A stretch of DNA of 64,000 bases from an uncultured Parabacteroides sp. Its GTDB lineage: Bacteria; Bacteroidota; Bacteroidia; Bacteroidales; Tannerellaceae. Shown here in pieces: positions 25,885 through 35,389 of this stretch. The stretch covers positions 1 through 64,000 of the forward strand of contig NZ_CAJJWO010000028.1 of assembly GCF_905196875.1 (NCBI RefSeq), in the 5' to 3' direction. Every line of letters begins with the position of its first letter. The first letter of the stretch is position 1. The position numbers were made by a program, and so were the translations under genes. Under the pieces are notes generated by a model, which was given only the letters and a program-made list of their open reading frames with translations, had not been told where the DNA came from and made no database searches.

Positions 25885-27637
25885 GCGTGAAGAAGAAAGT
25901 GACTCCCTTTCCCGGGCTACTTTTCGCTGAAATCTGGCCTTTGTGGAAATTAACGCCGTTCTTTACGATCGACAATCCCAGACCGGTTCCACCTACTTTG
26001 CGGCTTCGTCCTTTGTCTACGCGGTAGAAGCGCTCGAAGATACGGTTGATATGCTCTTCCGGAATGCCAATGCCGTTGTCGGCAAAGCTGAAATAATAGA
26101 ATTTAGGATCTTCTTTATAACAGTTTATCGTGATCTTGCATCCTTCTCCTGCATACGCAATCGCATTATCGTATAAGTTCCGGAAGATGGAATATAACAA
26201 TGAGTAATTTCCATAAATGGTCGGATTGCCGGGTAAGATGATTTCGGAAGTGATATGTTTCTCTTCCATTTCTTTCGAACATTCCTTTTGTATTTCATTG
26301 ATCAGCTTCGGAATATTCGTATCTGCCAGGTCGAACAGCTCGGAAGCCTCATCCAATCGGTTCAATACGGATATATCGCGTAATAATCCGGTCAGGCGGG
26401 TACTTTGTGAGTAACAGCGCTCAAGGAAGAACTGGCGTTTGTCGTCTGCCAATTCCGGATTGCTGATGATGGTTTCGAGATATCCCTGTATACTGCTGAC
26501 AGGAGTTTTAAGCTCATGGGCTACATTTTGTGTAAGCTGGCGTTTCATCCTGCTTTCTTCTTCCTGACGAGATATATCGTTGATTGAGATCTCATAACTG
26601 TTATCCAGGAACAGGATGCATTCGATAAGGAATATCTTACCATTTTTATCGATTGTGGCAGATTCGCGTAATACTTTCCGCTTACGGTTTGTATTGGGGA
26701 TATTTTTGTTCAGGAATGCTTTGATAGGCTCTATCTCCTGAATGTCTATCACTTCTTCTGCCTGACGGATCTGGCTGTCGGAAAGCACGTTTGAGAACTG
26801 GATGAAAAGAATGTTTGAGAGGATCTCTTTTCCTTCTGCCGTGAACATGGCAAATCCTTCTTTTGCGTACTGAAAATGTTTGATCAGTTTTTCCCGTTCC
26901 ATGGAAAGCTCATCTTTTGCTTTTTGCTGACGGTGGTATAGCGTGATGATATTTCTGGATATATCGCCCAGTTCATCATTCGGGAACATGTAATCGGTTT
27001 CCGGTATTCTGTCTTTTTCTATATTCAGGGCAAAGTCCCGAAGTTTGGATATCGTGCGGCCGATGCTGAAAGTGAAGCGGGAGAGTACAAAGAAGAAGAT
27101 CAGGGTCATCAGTATCATGAAATAGATGAAGTCTTTATCGGTCGACAGTGCATTTTGCACATACGGATCGTAAGGCAATGCAGAGCGGTAAATATAGCCA
27201 CCTATATTGCTGGCAGAATAAAAGTATCTTCTTCCGTTTGATCCGGATGTACGGATGGCAAACCCTTCATTATAAAGACGGGCTTTGCGTACTTCGCTAC
27301 GGTCGTTATGGTTGTTGAATTCTTCAGTCCCGCTATTGTCAAATAAGACTTTTCCTTCTGGGTTGATAATCGTTACACGCAGATCTTTCTGCGGAATATC
27401 TTCAATGAACTGTTTTACGTTTTTGTCTATGTCGGTACTTTGCTGCTGTGTACGCCGGAATAGCTGGTAATTATAGTTGCTTAATACATTATTCAACTTT
27501 TCCTGCGAGAATTCACGTTCCCGTTGATATTGAAATAGCAGGAAACAAACCGTGAATCCTAGAAACATCACGAAAATAGACCAGAACAACCGTTGGCTGA
27601 ACGGTATTCTGCTCTTCATATTATCTACTTTTACCAT
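25868..27637 (-). CDS. PhoR-type membrane sensor histidine kinase
   Basis: 589 residues. Two membrane helices (about 15-35 and 168-188) flank a periplasmic sensor. HAMP-like and PAS-like regions follow, then HisKA (LTQNVAHELKTPVSSIQGYLE) and HATPase_c (NLYDNAIAYA, DNGIGIPEEHINRIFERFYR, GGTGLGLSIVK). Encoded 17 bases downstream of its response regulator on the minus strand. Signal unknown; phosphate or envelope stress are common for this class. Confidence 0.9.
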   Translation of the reverse strand: MVKVDNMKSRIPFSQRLFWSIFVMFLGFTVCFLLFQYQREREFSQEKLNNVLSNYNYQLFRRTQQQSTDIDKNVKQFIEDIPQKDLRVTIINPEGKVLFDNSGTEEFNNHNDRSEVRKARLYNEGFAIRTSGSNGRRYFYSASNIGGYIYRSALPYDPYVQNALSTDKDFIYFMILMTLIFFFVLSRFTFSIGRTISKLRDFALNIEKDRIPETDYMFPNDELGDISRNIITLYHRQQKAKDELSMEREKLIKHFQYAKEGFAMFTAEGKEILSNILFIQFSNVLSDSQIRQAEEVIDIQEIEPIKAFLNKNIPNTNRKRKVLRESATIDKNGKIFLIECILFLDNSYEISINDISRQEEESRMKRQLTQNVAHELKTPVSSIQGYLETIISNPELADDKRQFFLERCYSQSTRLTGLLRDISVLNRLDEASELFDLADTNIPKLINEIQKECSKEMEEKHITSEIILPGNPTIYGNYSLLYSIFRNLYDNAIAYAGEGCKITINCYKEDPKFYYFSFADNGIGIPEEHINRIFERFYRVDKGRSRKVGGTGLGLSIVKNGVNFHKGQISAKSSPGKGVTFFFTLKKKL

Positions 27638-27654
27638 AATTCAAATAATGGGTA

Positions 27655-28341
27655 TTAGCATTCAAAACAATAGCCGAAGCCCAGGCGGGTCACGATATTC
27701 TTTCCGTAAGGGCCGATCTTTTTCCGTAGCCGGGTGATGTTAACATCGATGGTACGGTCCAGCACGTATACTTCATCTTTCCAGATGCGGGACAAAATTT
27801 CTTCGCGTGAAAAGACATTCCCTCTGTTTTCCAGTAATAGCTTTAATATCTCGAACTCTTTCTTGGTCAAAGGAACTTCTTTCCCGTCGACGGATGCTTT
27901 GATACGTTTGGTGTCGAGAGCCAATGTTTCGTATTCAAGGAGTTCGTTAGCCGTAGTTTTATCTTTTTCTGCCGTTCTGCGTAACACCGCTTTAACACGT
28001 GCGACAACCTGGCGGATAGAAAACGGTTTTGAAATATAGTCGTCTGCTCCCAGGTTAAAACCAGTCAGCATATCGTTTTCCGTATCTTTCGCTGTCAGGA
28101 AGATTATCGGAATATTTGCCGTGCTTTCATCTTTCCGTAAGATGCTTGCCATTTTAAATCCGGAAATTTCTCCCATCATCACATCGAGCAAAAGCAACTG
28201 ATATACAGTCAGGTCTTTCTTTAGTGCTTCTTCCGCACTGAATGCTTTATCTACTTCATATCCTTCTATTTCGAGATTGAATTTGAGGATCTCGCATAAG
28301 TCCTCTTCGTCGTCTACAACAAGAATTCTGGGCATGTCCAT
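27655..28341 (-). CDS. OmpR/PhoB-family response regulator
   Basis: 228 residues: receiver domain (ILVVDDEEDLCEILKF, phospho-Asp in LLLDVMMGEISGFKM, FLTAKDTENDML, DDYISKPF) and a winged-helix domain (LTKKEFEILKLLLENRGNVFSREEILSRIW, then RTIDVNITRLRKKIG). Partner of the PhoR-type kinase. First gene of the pair; the 244-base divergent gap to the recombinase at 28586 must hold both promoters. Confidence 0.92.
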   Translation of the reverse strand: MDMPRILVVDDEEDLCEILKFNLEIEGYEVDKAFSAEEALKKDLTVYQLLLLDVMMGEISGFKMASILRKDESTANIPIIFLTAKDTENDMLTGFNLGADDYISKPFSIRQVVARVKAVLRRTAEKDKTTANELLEYETLALDTKRIKASVDGKEVPLTKKEFEILKLLLENRGNVFSREEILSRIWKDEVYVLDRTIDVNITRLRKKIGPYGKNIVTRLGFGYCFEC

Positions 28342-28585
28342 AGTCTTTTTTATTTAATTGAAATGAAAAGCTCATTTCATTGTTTACAAAATTAATTATT
28401 TTCTTGCAAAGGAACGCCATTGTTATTTCGGATGGATGAAATAGATGTTACATTTTTGTTACATACCTGCATTTGGGGTACTTTATTTCTTGCCGGAATG
28501 CTATGTTTTCCTGTATAGGCAACTTATACATCCATTTATGTGTTTGTAAAAAGTCAAAATACTGACATTTAGTGAGTAAAAACAT

Positions 28586-29566
28586 ATGATTATGGAAGTA
28601 AATGAAAAAAGTGATCTGGTATATAGTATGCTGCCAGTCATTAAGGAGTTGAAAGAAGAAAAAAAACATTCGGCCGTGCATACATATACGGCTACGTTGA
28701 ACTCTTTTACTGCGTTTTTCGATGGTAAAGGGGATGTTATGCCGACAGAGCAGGTCTTTACGCCCGGCATACTGAAAGAATACCAGGACTGGATGCGGCA
28801 AAAGGGGGCGAGCTGGAACACGGTGTCTACCTATATGCGGGTGCTGCGTGCCGTGTATAACCGCCTGTTTACGCCCGGAAGCGCAGAACACAATCCGAAT
28901 CTCTTCGGAGGAGTGTATACCAAAGTGGAATCGAAGGTTAAGCGGGCTTTGACAGAGGAGCAGATGCAAACGCTTTCGAAAGCCAATTTCGACCTGTTGC
29001 CCGAAGATATAAAATGTGTACTGGCCTGGTTCCTGTTGATGTTCATGTTTCGTGGGATGCCGTTTATCGATCTGGCCCATCTGCGTAAAAGCGATGTGAA
29101 AGGAAAAATGATTGTCTATTGCCGTCATAAGACGGGTAAGCAGATCGAGGTAGGGATCCCCCGTGAAGCGATGAGGTTGTTTGAAGAGTTTCGTAATAAG
29201 AATCCGGCTTCCCCCTACCTCTTTCCGATCCTCAGCCGAGAGTTAAGAAACGAATGGCAACTCTATCGCTGTTATCTGGAAGCCTTGCGTAATTTTAACC
29301 GCAAACTGGTGAAAATCGGTAAGTTGCTGCTGCCCGGCGTGAAGATCAGTTCGTATACGGCACGGCATACCTGGGCTACCTTGTCTTTTTACATGGGGAC
29401 ACCTTTGGGTATTATCAGTCAGGCATTGGGCCATTCCTCCGTTCGGGTAACGGAAACGTACCTTAAACCGTTCGGGAATAAGAAGATGGATGATGCTAAC
29501 AATCAACTGCTTCAGAGAATTATATCCCCGGAAGCCGGATATGCAATGTATAATGCTATAGGGTAA
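28586..29566 (+). CDS. Tyrosine site-specific recombinase of pilus locus 1
   Basis: 326 residues of the Bacteroidales phage-integrase/invertase type: N-terminal SAM-like core-binding domain (residues 10-105), catalytic domain with Arg in FMFRGMPFIDLAHL, Lys in HKTGKQIEV, TARHTWATL, LGHSSVRVTETY with the nucleophile Tyr, and a short tail. Its stop lies 14 bases before an 18-bp inverted repeat that bounds a 320-bp invertible element leading into the pilus operon, so it most likely inverts that element. A later ATG at 28592 is equally good. Confidence 0.88.
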   Translation: MIMEVNEKSDLVYSMLPVIKELKEEKKHSAVHTYTATLNSFTAFFDGKGDVMPTEQVFTPGILKEYQDWMRQKGASWNTVSTYMRVLRAVYNRLFTPGSAEHNPNLFGGVYTKVESKVKRALTEEQMQTLSKANFDLLPEDIKCVLAWFLLMFMFRGMPFIDLAHLRKSDVKGKMIVYCRHKTGKQIEVGIPREAMRLFEEFRNKNPASPYLFPILSRELRNEWQLYRCYLEALRNFNRKLVKIGKLLLPGVKISSYTARHTWATLSFYMGTPLGIISQALGHSSVRVTETYLKPFGNKKMDDANNQLLQRIISPEAGYAMYNAIG

Positions 29567-29579
29567 TACTGAAAAGGAA

Positions 29580-29899
29580 TTACTTACCAAGTAACGGGAT
29601 GTTTCAGGCGCAAAGTTGAAAATATTCCTTTACTTAACCAAATAAAAGTTCAAGTTTTTTACGTTAACCTGCAAATATCATACTAAATAGCACAAACAAA
29701 ACAGGAGAAAATCATATAACCTCTGCTTCTATACAGAAAAAACACACGAAGCCCTTATCCCTCTTTGATACCTCAAAAACGGACAGCCATTTTATATGCT
29801 AAACCTTCTGATCAAGCATTTTTTTACCTCAAAATCGCTCGGAGAAAAACGCTTTTTCGCTCCGAAAGGATTGCTTACTTGCCGTTACTTGGTAAGTAA
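29580..29899. promoter_or_regulatory. Invertible promoter element 1 (bounded by 18-bp inverted repeats)
   Basis: TTACTTACCAAGTAACGG at 29580-29597 is exactly repeated in inverse at 29882-29899. Each repeat is itself near-palindromic around a 3-base centre (GTTACTT-GGT-AAGTAAC at 29884-29900), the expected form of a tyrosine-recombinase site. Inside, on the minus strand, TTTG (29639-29642) and CAACTTTG (29611-29618) are 20 bases apart, one mismatch from the Bacteroidales TTTG-N19-21-TAnnTTTG promoter. As drawn it fires leftward, away from the operon (OFF); inversion would place its -7 box at about 29861-29868 facing the ATG at 29923. The 356-base stretch 29567-29922 holds no gene. Confidence 0.8.
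29611..29642 (-). promoter_or_regulatory. Promoter inside invertible element 1 (faces left)
   Basis: Minus-strand TTTG at 29642-29639, a 20-base spacer, then CAACTTTG at 29618-29611. Spacing is perfect; the first base of the -7 box differs from consensus (C for T). Confidence 0.55.
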
Positions 29900-29922
29900 C
29901 ATCCCGAAAACACTAGTATAAT

Positions 29923-30585
29923 ATGTTAAAAACGCTGGAAAAACATATCAAACGCTTTCTCACTGCCAGCTTGCTGCTGACCGCTTCCTATCTTCCTTGC
30001 TTTTCACAGGAAGGGGGAGAGACGACCTCTATGCATCAACCGGTGAAAAAGCCTCTCCTGGTTCTGAAAACGAACCTGTTGTTCGATGCCGCGATGATGC
30101 CGAACGTAGAGATCGAACTGCCGCTGGGTAACCGCTGGTCGGTGAACGGCGAATATATGTTCCCCTGGTGGCTCTTCAAAGGCGACAAATACTGCCTGCA
30201 AATCCTTGCCGGTGGTCTCGAAGGCCGCTACTGGTTGGGGAACCGTACGAAACGCCCCGTTCTGACCGGCCATTTCCTGGGCTTCTACGCCGGCGGTGGT
30301 AAATACGACCTGCAATGGGAACGCGAAGGCTATCAGGGTGAGTTCTTTATCGCATCAGGTATCAGCTACGGGTATACCCATAACATCGCCCGCAACCTGC
30401 GGCTGGAATACACGCTCGGTGTCGGCGTACTGCGCACCGGCTACCGCCATTACCATGCCCGCGACAATTACCAGGTGCTGCATTGGCAGAACGATGGCAA
30501 TTATACCTGGCTCGGCCCTACGAAGATCAAAATTTCTCTTGTCTGGCTACTCAACCGCAAAGTAAAGAAAGGAGGAGCGCGATGA
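29923..30585 (+). CDS. DUF3575 outer-membrane protein, pilus locus 1
   Basis: 220 residues with a signal peptide ending near SYLPCFSQ, then a small beta-barrel-like protein: LVLKTNLLFDAAMMPNVEIELPLGNRWSVNGEYMFPWW is the classic DUF3575 opening, with many alternating aromatic strands after it. DUF3575 proteins lead many Bacteroidales pilus operons; the role is probably at the outer membrane and not defined. First gene after invertible element 1, 23 bases past its right repeat. Paralogous to 53679-54269. Confidence 0.85.
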   Translation: MLKTLEKHIKRFLTASLLLTASYLPCFSQEGGETTSMHQPVKKPLLVLKTNLLFDAAMMPNVEIELPLGNRWSVNGEYMFPWWLFKGDKYCLQILAGGLEGRYWLGNRTKRPVLTGHFLGFYAGGGKYDLQWEREGYQGEFFIASGISYGYTHNIARNLRLEYTLGVGVLRTGYRHYHARDNYQVLHWQNDGNYTWLGPTKIKISLVWLLNRKVKKGGAR

Positions 30586-31565
30586 GGTATGTTCTTTTGT
30601 TCTTATGTCTATGTCTTTCTTCCTGCGAACGTCGTGAACTGACCTATTTCGAGGAAGCGGAAATAAACGTGGAGGTCGATTGGAGCCGTTCGGGTCTCAG
30701 CGAAAGCGGTTATGGAGCTACCACCATGTTTTATCCTGTCGATGGCAATACTCCGATGAAAGTACTGATGGGAAACCGCGAACAGACAACCGTCCGCCTG
30801 CATGAAGGCAGCTACCGGGTGCTGGTCTTCAACCGTTCGCAAGACGATTTCGGCAGTATCAGCTTCTACGGCAACAACTTCTACAATTTCCGGGCAGAGG
30901 CAAAGCAGGTGGATACCCGCATGGATATGGAAACGAAAGTGGAAACACGTGTTATCATAGATGCTCCCGAAGAATTGGCATCCGATGCGCTGGAATACTT
31001 CGAGGTGACCGAGGATATGCTTGGAAATTACAAGAATAAGAATGAAACCCCTGGTTGTAAATCATCTGCCGATCCCTACGTGATTCGCCTGATGCCGGGC
31101 AAGTTGACAAAGAAAGTGCTTATAGAAATCTACGTGCCGGGCATGAATAATCTCCGCTCGGCAGTAGGATTGATCGGGAACGTCTGTGAAGGCGTTTATC
31201 CCGGAACCGGACAACTTTCGGAAGAAAAAGTGACACAACAGTTCACTTTCGACAAGATTGAATTCGCTCCGGGTTCGCCTTTCGACGGAACGATCTTCGG
31301 CAGTTGCAACGTATTCGGTTTCGACCGGAACCTGCCGCATCTGCTGACTCTCGAAACACTGCTTGCCGACGGAAAGACGCGGACGAAAGAGACCTTCGAG
31401 ACCGAACCCGAATACATCTTGCAGGAAAACGGAGAGATACTGATCCGCATCCGTCTGACGGCGAAGAAGCTGCCCGACGTGAAGCCGGAAGGGGTGCCCG
31501 ACTCCGGTTTCGACGTGATCGTCGACGAATGGGGCGACCCCGAAGAAAGCGAAATACCATTATAA
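30582..31565 (+). CDS. DUF5119 lipoprotein, pilus locus 1
   Basis: About 327 residues from ATG 30582, chosen because GGAGG lies at 30571-30575, the ATG overlaps the previous stop (ATGA), and it opens a lipoprotein signal (MRYVLLFLCLCLSSC). The frame is open 99 bases further up. DUF5119 proteins are FimB/Mfa2-like lipoproteins found between DUF3575 and fimbrillin genes, and are thought to anchor or start the pilus. The mid part (HEGSYRVLVFNRS) shows the strand pattern of that fold. Followed 39 bases later by a fimbrillin. Confidence 0.8.
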   Translation: MRYVLLFLCLCLSSCERRELTYFEEAEINVEVDWSRSGLSESGYGATTMFYPVDGNTPMKVLMGNREQTTVRLHEGSYRVLVFNRSQDDFGSISFYGNNFYNFRAEAKQVDTRMDMETKVETRVIIDAPEELASDALEYFEVTEDMLGNYKNKNETPGCKSSADPYVIRLMPGKLTKKVLIEIYVPGMNNLRSAVGLIGNVCEGVYPGTGQLSEEKVTQQFTFDKIEFAPGSPFDGTIFGSCNVFGFDRNLPHLLTLETLLADGKTRTKETFETEPEYILQENGEILIRIRLTAKKLPDVKPEGVPDSGFDVIVDEWGDPEESEIPL

Positions 31566-31604
31566 TAAACAATAACGAATTACTAATATTAAAATTTCAC
31601 AGAT

Positions 31605-33068
31605 ATGAAAACTTATCATCTACTGGCAACCGCCGCCCTGATAGTGATGGCCGGCTGTTCACAAAACGAGATCACAGAAATCAGTCCCGACGCTAATCCG
31701 GCTGTCAGCTTCGACATTTATACCGGAGCACAGACGAAAGGGACAGTGACGAACAACGAGTCAACCGGAACGGGTATCAAAAACACGACCGGCTTCGGTA
31801 TTCTGGCCTACTACACAGGTCAGACAGCATGGAGTGCTTCCGGTAGTTTCACGCCGAACTTTATGTGGAACCAGCAGGTGAAATATGAAAGCTCAGCCTG
31901 GAAATACACCCCTGTTAAATACTGGCCGAATAAAGAAAACGATAAAATCTCGTTCTTTGCTTATGCGCCATACAGTACGACACAAACAAATGGCAGTGAA
32001 AGCTATGGCATCAAGCTTCCTGCAAATTCAGCGACGGCGAAACCGACTATCACGTTTACGCTGAATACAAACCCGACAAACATGGTCGACCTGGTAGCCG
32101 GTTATCAGAAAGATAAGCAAAAGCAGACAACAACAGTTGACTTTACGTTGGCGCATCTGTTGTCGCGTGTGGAATTTAAAGCGAAACTGGATGCGAGTAT
32201 CTCATCTACCGGCGAGACCCATGTTTTTATAACGGGAATGCGTATTCTGGGCACAGCTGATAACGGTTCCGACAAAAACGCTGCGGGTGCAAACAACGAC
32301 TCTAAATTCTACAGTACGGCGGTTTACGACTGGAGTGCAGGCACATGGGATTACACCACAACTACTCCAACCAAACAAAATGAACCTTATTCCATAAACG
32401 GTGTAATGAAGCTTACAGCAGCAAGTGCAGGGGGATATACGAAGTCGAGTATTGAGGTGGCTCAGGCTGGAAGCCTGACCAAATTGTTTACAGACAACCA
32501 GTATTTATTCCTGATTCCCCCGAAAGACGATCTGAGCCTTACCGACACAGGCAGTGGCATTGCTTCTGAAAAAGATGTGCGTGTACAAGTAGACTACGAT
32601 ATCGTAACAGTGGATAGCAAACTAAGTGCAGGACATTCGGTAACATCTACCAGCGCAACAATTTCATTACCCAATAAAACATTGAAACGTTCAAAGGCTT
32701 ACGAATATATCCTGACTATCGGCTTGGAAGAAGTAAAAGTAACAGCAATGGTAACTGACTGGGCTAACGCGGATCTGGTTTATATTCCGTCTGTCGATGT
32801 AGCGACTGCAGATGCATCCAATGTAGGAACAGCCATAACAACTCTGAATACCGCAAAGGCAAACAATCCAAATTGTAACTACTTTGTAGTGAATATAACA
32901 GGTAGCGGAAGCGGAACATGGAGTCTGACTGCGACAACCGGTAATTTTAAGTCCGGTGACCAGATCGACCTGAAATTTTCAACTTCCTCTCTTCCGTCGA
33001 CTGTTACATTGAGCGGTTGGAAAGCCGGTTCTGCAATCAACAACAGCATCATCCTGACTAAAGACTAA
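31605..33068 (+). CDS. Fimbrillin-family pilus subunit (1), locus 1
   Basis: 487 residues, lipobox VMAGC (Cys17), then the fimbrillin fold: PAVSFDIYTGAQTKGT, FGILAYYTGQTAW, FMWNQQVKYESSAWKYTPVKYWPNKENDKISFFAYAP. Type V pilus subunits are exported as lipoproteins, cleaved after Arg or Lys and polymerised by strand exchange. The C-terminal third (from about residue 395) is Ser/Thr/Asn-rich. The motif pattern is repeated closely in the next gene, so the two arose by duplication. Confidence 0.85.
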   Translation: MKTYHLLATAALIVMAGCSQNEITEISPDANPAVSFDIYTGAQTKGTVTNNESTGTGIKNTTGFGILAYYTGQTAWSASGSFTPNFMWNQQVKYESSAWKYTPVKYWPNKENDKISFFAYAPYSTTQTNGSESYGIKLPANSATAKPTITFTLNTNPTNMVDLVAGYQKDKQKQTTTVDFTLAHLLSRVEFKAKLDASISSTGETHVFITGMRILGTADNGSDKNAAGANNDSKFYSTAVYDWSAGTWDYTTTTPTKQNEPYSINGVMKLTAASAGGYTKSSIEVAQAGSLTKLFTDNQYLFLIPPKDDLSLTDTGSGIASEKDVRVQVDYDIVTVDSKLSAGHSVTSTSATISLPNKTLKRSKAYEYILTIGLEEVKVTAMVTDWANADLVYIPSVDVATADASNVGTAITTLNTAKANNPNCNYFVVNITGSGSGTWSLTATTGNFKSGDQIDLKFSTSSLPSTVTLSGWKAGSAINNSIILTKD

Positions 33069-33075
33069 CGCCACC

Positions 33076-34737
33076 ATGCCGAAATACCTTCTCATATTAT
33101 CCCTCCTGCTTCCCCTCGCCACCGGTTGCGAGCGTGAAGCAGGCGACGATACGGCAGGGCAGCAACCCGTCGTCTTCACCGCCCATACGGGTGGTGAGGA
33201 TGCAACGCGGGCGGGCGTGATTGATGATAACAACCTGTCCTCGATGGGCGTCTTTGCCTGCTATACAGGTCAAAGTGGCTGGTCGGAATCGACCTCGAAA
33301 TCCAATTTCATGTACAACCAGCCAGTCAATAAAACGGGTGATACCTGGACGTACACCCCGGTGAAATACTGGCCCAATACAGAGGGCGACAAACTGAGTT
33401 TCTTTGCTTATGCGCCGCATGCGGAAAAGGTCGGATCGCAGTTGAGAACCTATGGCTACAACAGTAGCGATGCAACCGGCTATCCCTCATTCCGGTATGA
33501 GCCGCCTGTCGATGCAACCAAACAGACCGACCTGCTTTTCGCTACCCCTTTGATGAACCGGATGAAAGGAAGCGAACTCTCCTTTACGATGGGACACGTA
33601 CTGACGCATGTTCTTTTCAAAGTCAAGAGCACGAGTGCAATTTCCGTCACTAAAGTACAAGTGAATTCCGGAACTCATTATGGAGATATAAAATTCAACA
33701 CAAGCGGTTATTCCTGGACTTCATTAACCGGAAATCAGAGTTTTTACAAAACAGCAACGGTCGCTGTCCCGGCCAATACTTTGACCGATCTCGGTGAATT
33801 CTTCCTGTTACCTTCAAACGCTAAAAGCGTCAGCCTGACCTTCTCCGAAGGCGGCATAGAACAGCCGGTTACAACCGTCGCTTTACCCGCTTCCCCTGTC
33901 TGGGAAATGAACAAAACGATAGCCTACACGCTGAATATCGAGAATAAAACGAAGGTAACGCTGAGTGTGAAAAGTTGGGATACTGGGTCGGTAAGCGCGA
34001 ATTTAGGGGAAGAAGTGTCGACGTCGGGGTATCCGTTTAGAATGAACGGATTTGTTTATAGAAGTGCTACCGAATTCTTCTATGTAGGAGCTGTACGTAC
34101 TGATTTTAGCGGCGGTAATGATGGTTGGTATAACTGGTATGAAGCTGTGGATATATGTAAAAAGCAATACTCTGGAACCCTTTATCCATCTACTGAATGG
34201 AGACTGCCTACCGTTAGTGAATTAGAGAATATAATCCGATTAGGTTTTCCCAGTTCAACGTTTTGGGCTATTACAGAAACCAGTAGTACCAATGCATATA
34301 GATGCACAAACTATCAAGGTTTTACAGCGTATGATATACCGAAAGATAACATGGTTCCAGGCGGGCGTATCCTCTGTATTCGTGATATGGGTACTATTAC
34401 ACCACCAACTCTCCGGCGTAAGAATGGATATACTGTTGTCTATCAAGATAATTCCACCACCTATGCACTAGCTTCCGGTTATTCAGGCTGGGTAACCTAT
34501 AACGATGCAGTTAGCTATTGCACTAGCGGTGAATGGGGTGGTTACAAAGATTGGAGATTACCAACATTGAATGAAGCTGTATATTGTATGCGTACTTGGG
34601 GACTTCTTTTTTCGCAAGCATGGACAAGTACATCTGCCGGATCAGGGCAACATTATACGGTGAACGAAAACGGAGGAAATCCGATTAGAAGTGATAGTGG
34701 TGACAATGGACATACCTGGTGTGTCCGTGATTATTAA
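33076..34737 (+). CDS. Fimbrillin-family protein with two lectin-like (DUF1566-type) modules
   Basis: 553 residues. Lipobox in LPLATGC and a likely processing site at ATRAG; residues 30-315 are fimbrillin-like (QSGWSESTSKSNFMYNQPV, YTPVKYWPNTEGDKLSFFAYAPH). From about residue 320 two tandem DUF1566/FISUMP-type modules follow, marked by EWRLPTVSELENI...GGRILCIRDMG and DWRLPTLNEAVY...HTWCVRDY. The second has the fold class used by DGR targets, but no template match exists here. Base composition drops sharply in GC at about 34020, where the lectin part starts, suggesting module exchange. Probable adhesive pilus subunit. Confidence 0.8.
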   Translation: MPKYLLILSLLLPLATGCEREAGDDTAGQQPVVFTAHTGGEDATRAGVIDDNNLSSMGVFACYTGQSGWSESTSKSNFMYNQPVNKTGDTWTYTPVKYWPNTEGDKLSFFAYAPHAEKVGSQLRTYGYNSSDATGYPSFRYEPPVDATKQTDLLFATPLMNRMKGSELSFTMGHVLTHVLFKVKSTSAISVTKVQVNSGTHYGDIKFNTSGYSWTSLTGNQSFYKTATVAVPANTLTDLGEFFLLPSNAKSVSLTFSEGGIEQPVTTVALPASPVWEMNKTIAYTLNIENKTKVTLSVKSWDTGSVSANLGEEVSTSGYPFRMNGFVYRSATEFFYVGAVRTDFSGGNDGWYNWYEAVDICKKQYSGTLYPSTEWRLPTVSELENIIRLGFPSSTFWAITETSSTNAYRCTNYQGFTAYDIPKDNMVPGGRILCIRDMGTITPPTLRRKNGYTVVYQDNSTTYALASGYSGWVTYNDAVSYCTSGEWGGYKDWRLPTLNEAVYCMRTWGLLFSQAWTSTSAGSGQHYTVNENGGNPIRSDSGDNGHTWCVRDY

Positions 34738-34791
34738 TATCAAGGCTGTCCGGGGTTGAATGTTCCCTTGGCAGCCGCAAATAAACAACTA

Positions 34792-34823
34792 AACCAACGC
34801 TCTTTGACATGCTGGAAACGGAA
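34792..34823 (+). repeat. Cassette-boundary repeat A (right arm only)
   Basis: AACGCTCTTTGACATGCTGG and then AAACGGAA, identical to the right half of repeats B and C. It lies 55 bases after the lectin-type fimbrillin and marks the left end of the cassette array. Confidence 0.65.
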
Positions 34824-34882
34824 ATAATTAGGGATACTTGATAAAAACAAATTGATTCGTATTGTATATCATTTGAAAATTA

Positions 34883-34890
34883 TATCTTTG
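34883..34890 (+). promoter_or_regulatory. -7 box for the ORF6N remnant
   Basis: TATCTTTG, 33 bases before ATG 34924, with a TTG 18 bases upstream (34862-34864). Confidence 0.4.
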
Positions 34891-34923
34891 TCGTCATAGT
34901 TTAATAATCAAAACATTTTAATT

Positions 34924-35375
34924 ATGAAAGACAAAGAAGAATTGCAGATAATACAAAGTCGGATATACGAGATAAGAGGACAAAAGGTAATGTTGGATCG
35001 TGATTTGGCTGAGCTGTATGGAGTACAGACAAAAGTTCTAAATCAAGCAGTTAAACGTAATCCCGATCGTTTTCCCGAAGACTTCATGTTTCAATTAACA
35101 AACGAGGAAACTCAAAATTGGAGGTCACAATTTGTGACTTCCAATTCCATCAAGATGGGTGTTAGACGAAATCCGTATGCTTTACAGAGGAACTCCAACG
35201 CGAAATGAAAGAGTTGAAAGAATACATCGAAGATGTTTTCACCGACTATAACGATATCAACGAAGATACCCGAATACAACTAGAACTAATAAACAAAACA
35301 TTGGCCGAGCTGCAGGTACAAAAGCAACTGCCAGATAAACCCCGTAATCCGGTAGGTTTTATCAAACCCAAATGA
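34924..35375 (+). pseudogene. ORF6N-domain protein, internally deleted and frameshifted
   Basis: 34924-35208 encodes an intact ORF6N N-terminal domain (IYEIRGQKVMLDRDLAELYGVQTKVLNQAVKRN, FPEDFMFQL), a phage-type DNA-binding domain. Near 35180 the reading changes: RNPYAL should continue as the -AF-T-E-Q- core, but joins straight to the family's C-terminal coil in another frame (TEELQREMKELKEYIEDVF), which continues as an open frame 35205-35375 ending PVGFIKPK. A deletion of the central part with frameshift explains both pieces. First cassette of the repeat-bounded array. The short N-terminal piece could still be made. Confidence 0.72.
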
Positions 35376-35389
35376 CGAGACACACATTA

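Noticed and set aside
29845..29865. Hairpin with A and T runs inside invertible element 1 as a promoter feature
   Set aside because: Stem is imperfect with a bulge and does not overlap the -7/-33 match; may be a weak terminator but not supportable.
31304..31696. Arg-rich frame overlapping the DUF5119 gene end
   Set aside because: Off-frame shadow with extreme Arg content, overlapping two supported lipoprotein genes.
34540..34737. C-terminal lectin module of the locus 1 fimbrillin as another DGR variable repeat
   Set aside because: Same fold class as the VR, but no match to the visible template and no AAC-derived pattern; a target of DGR 1 cannot be excluded because its template is outside the window.
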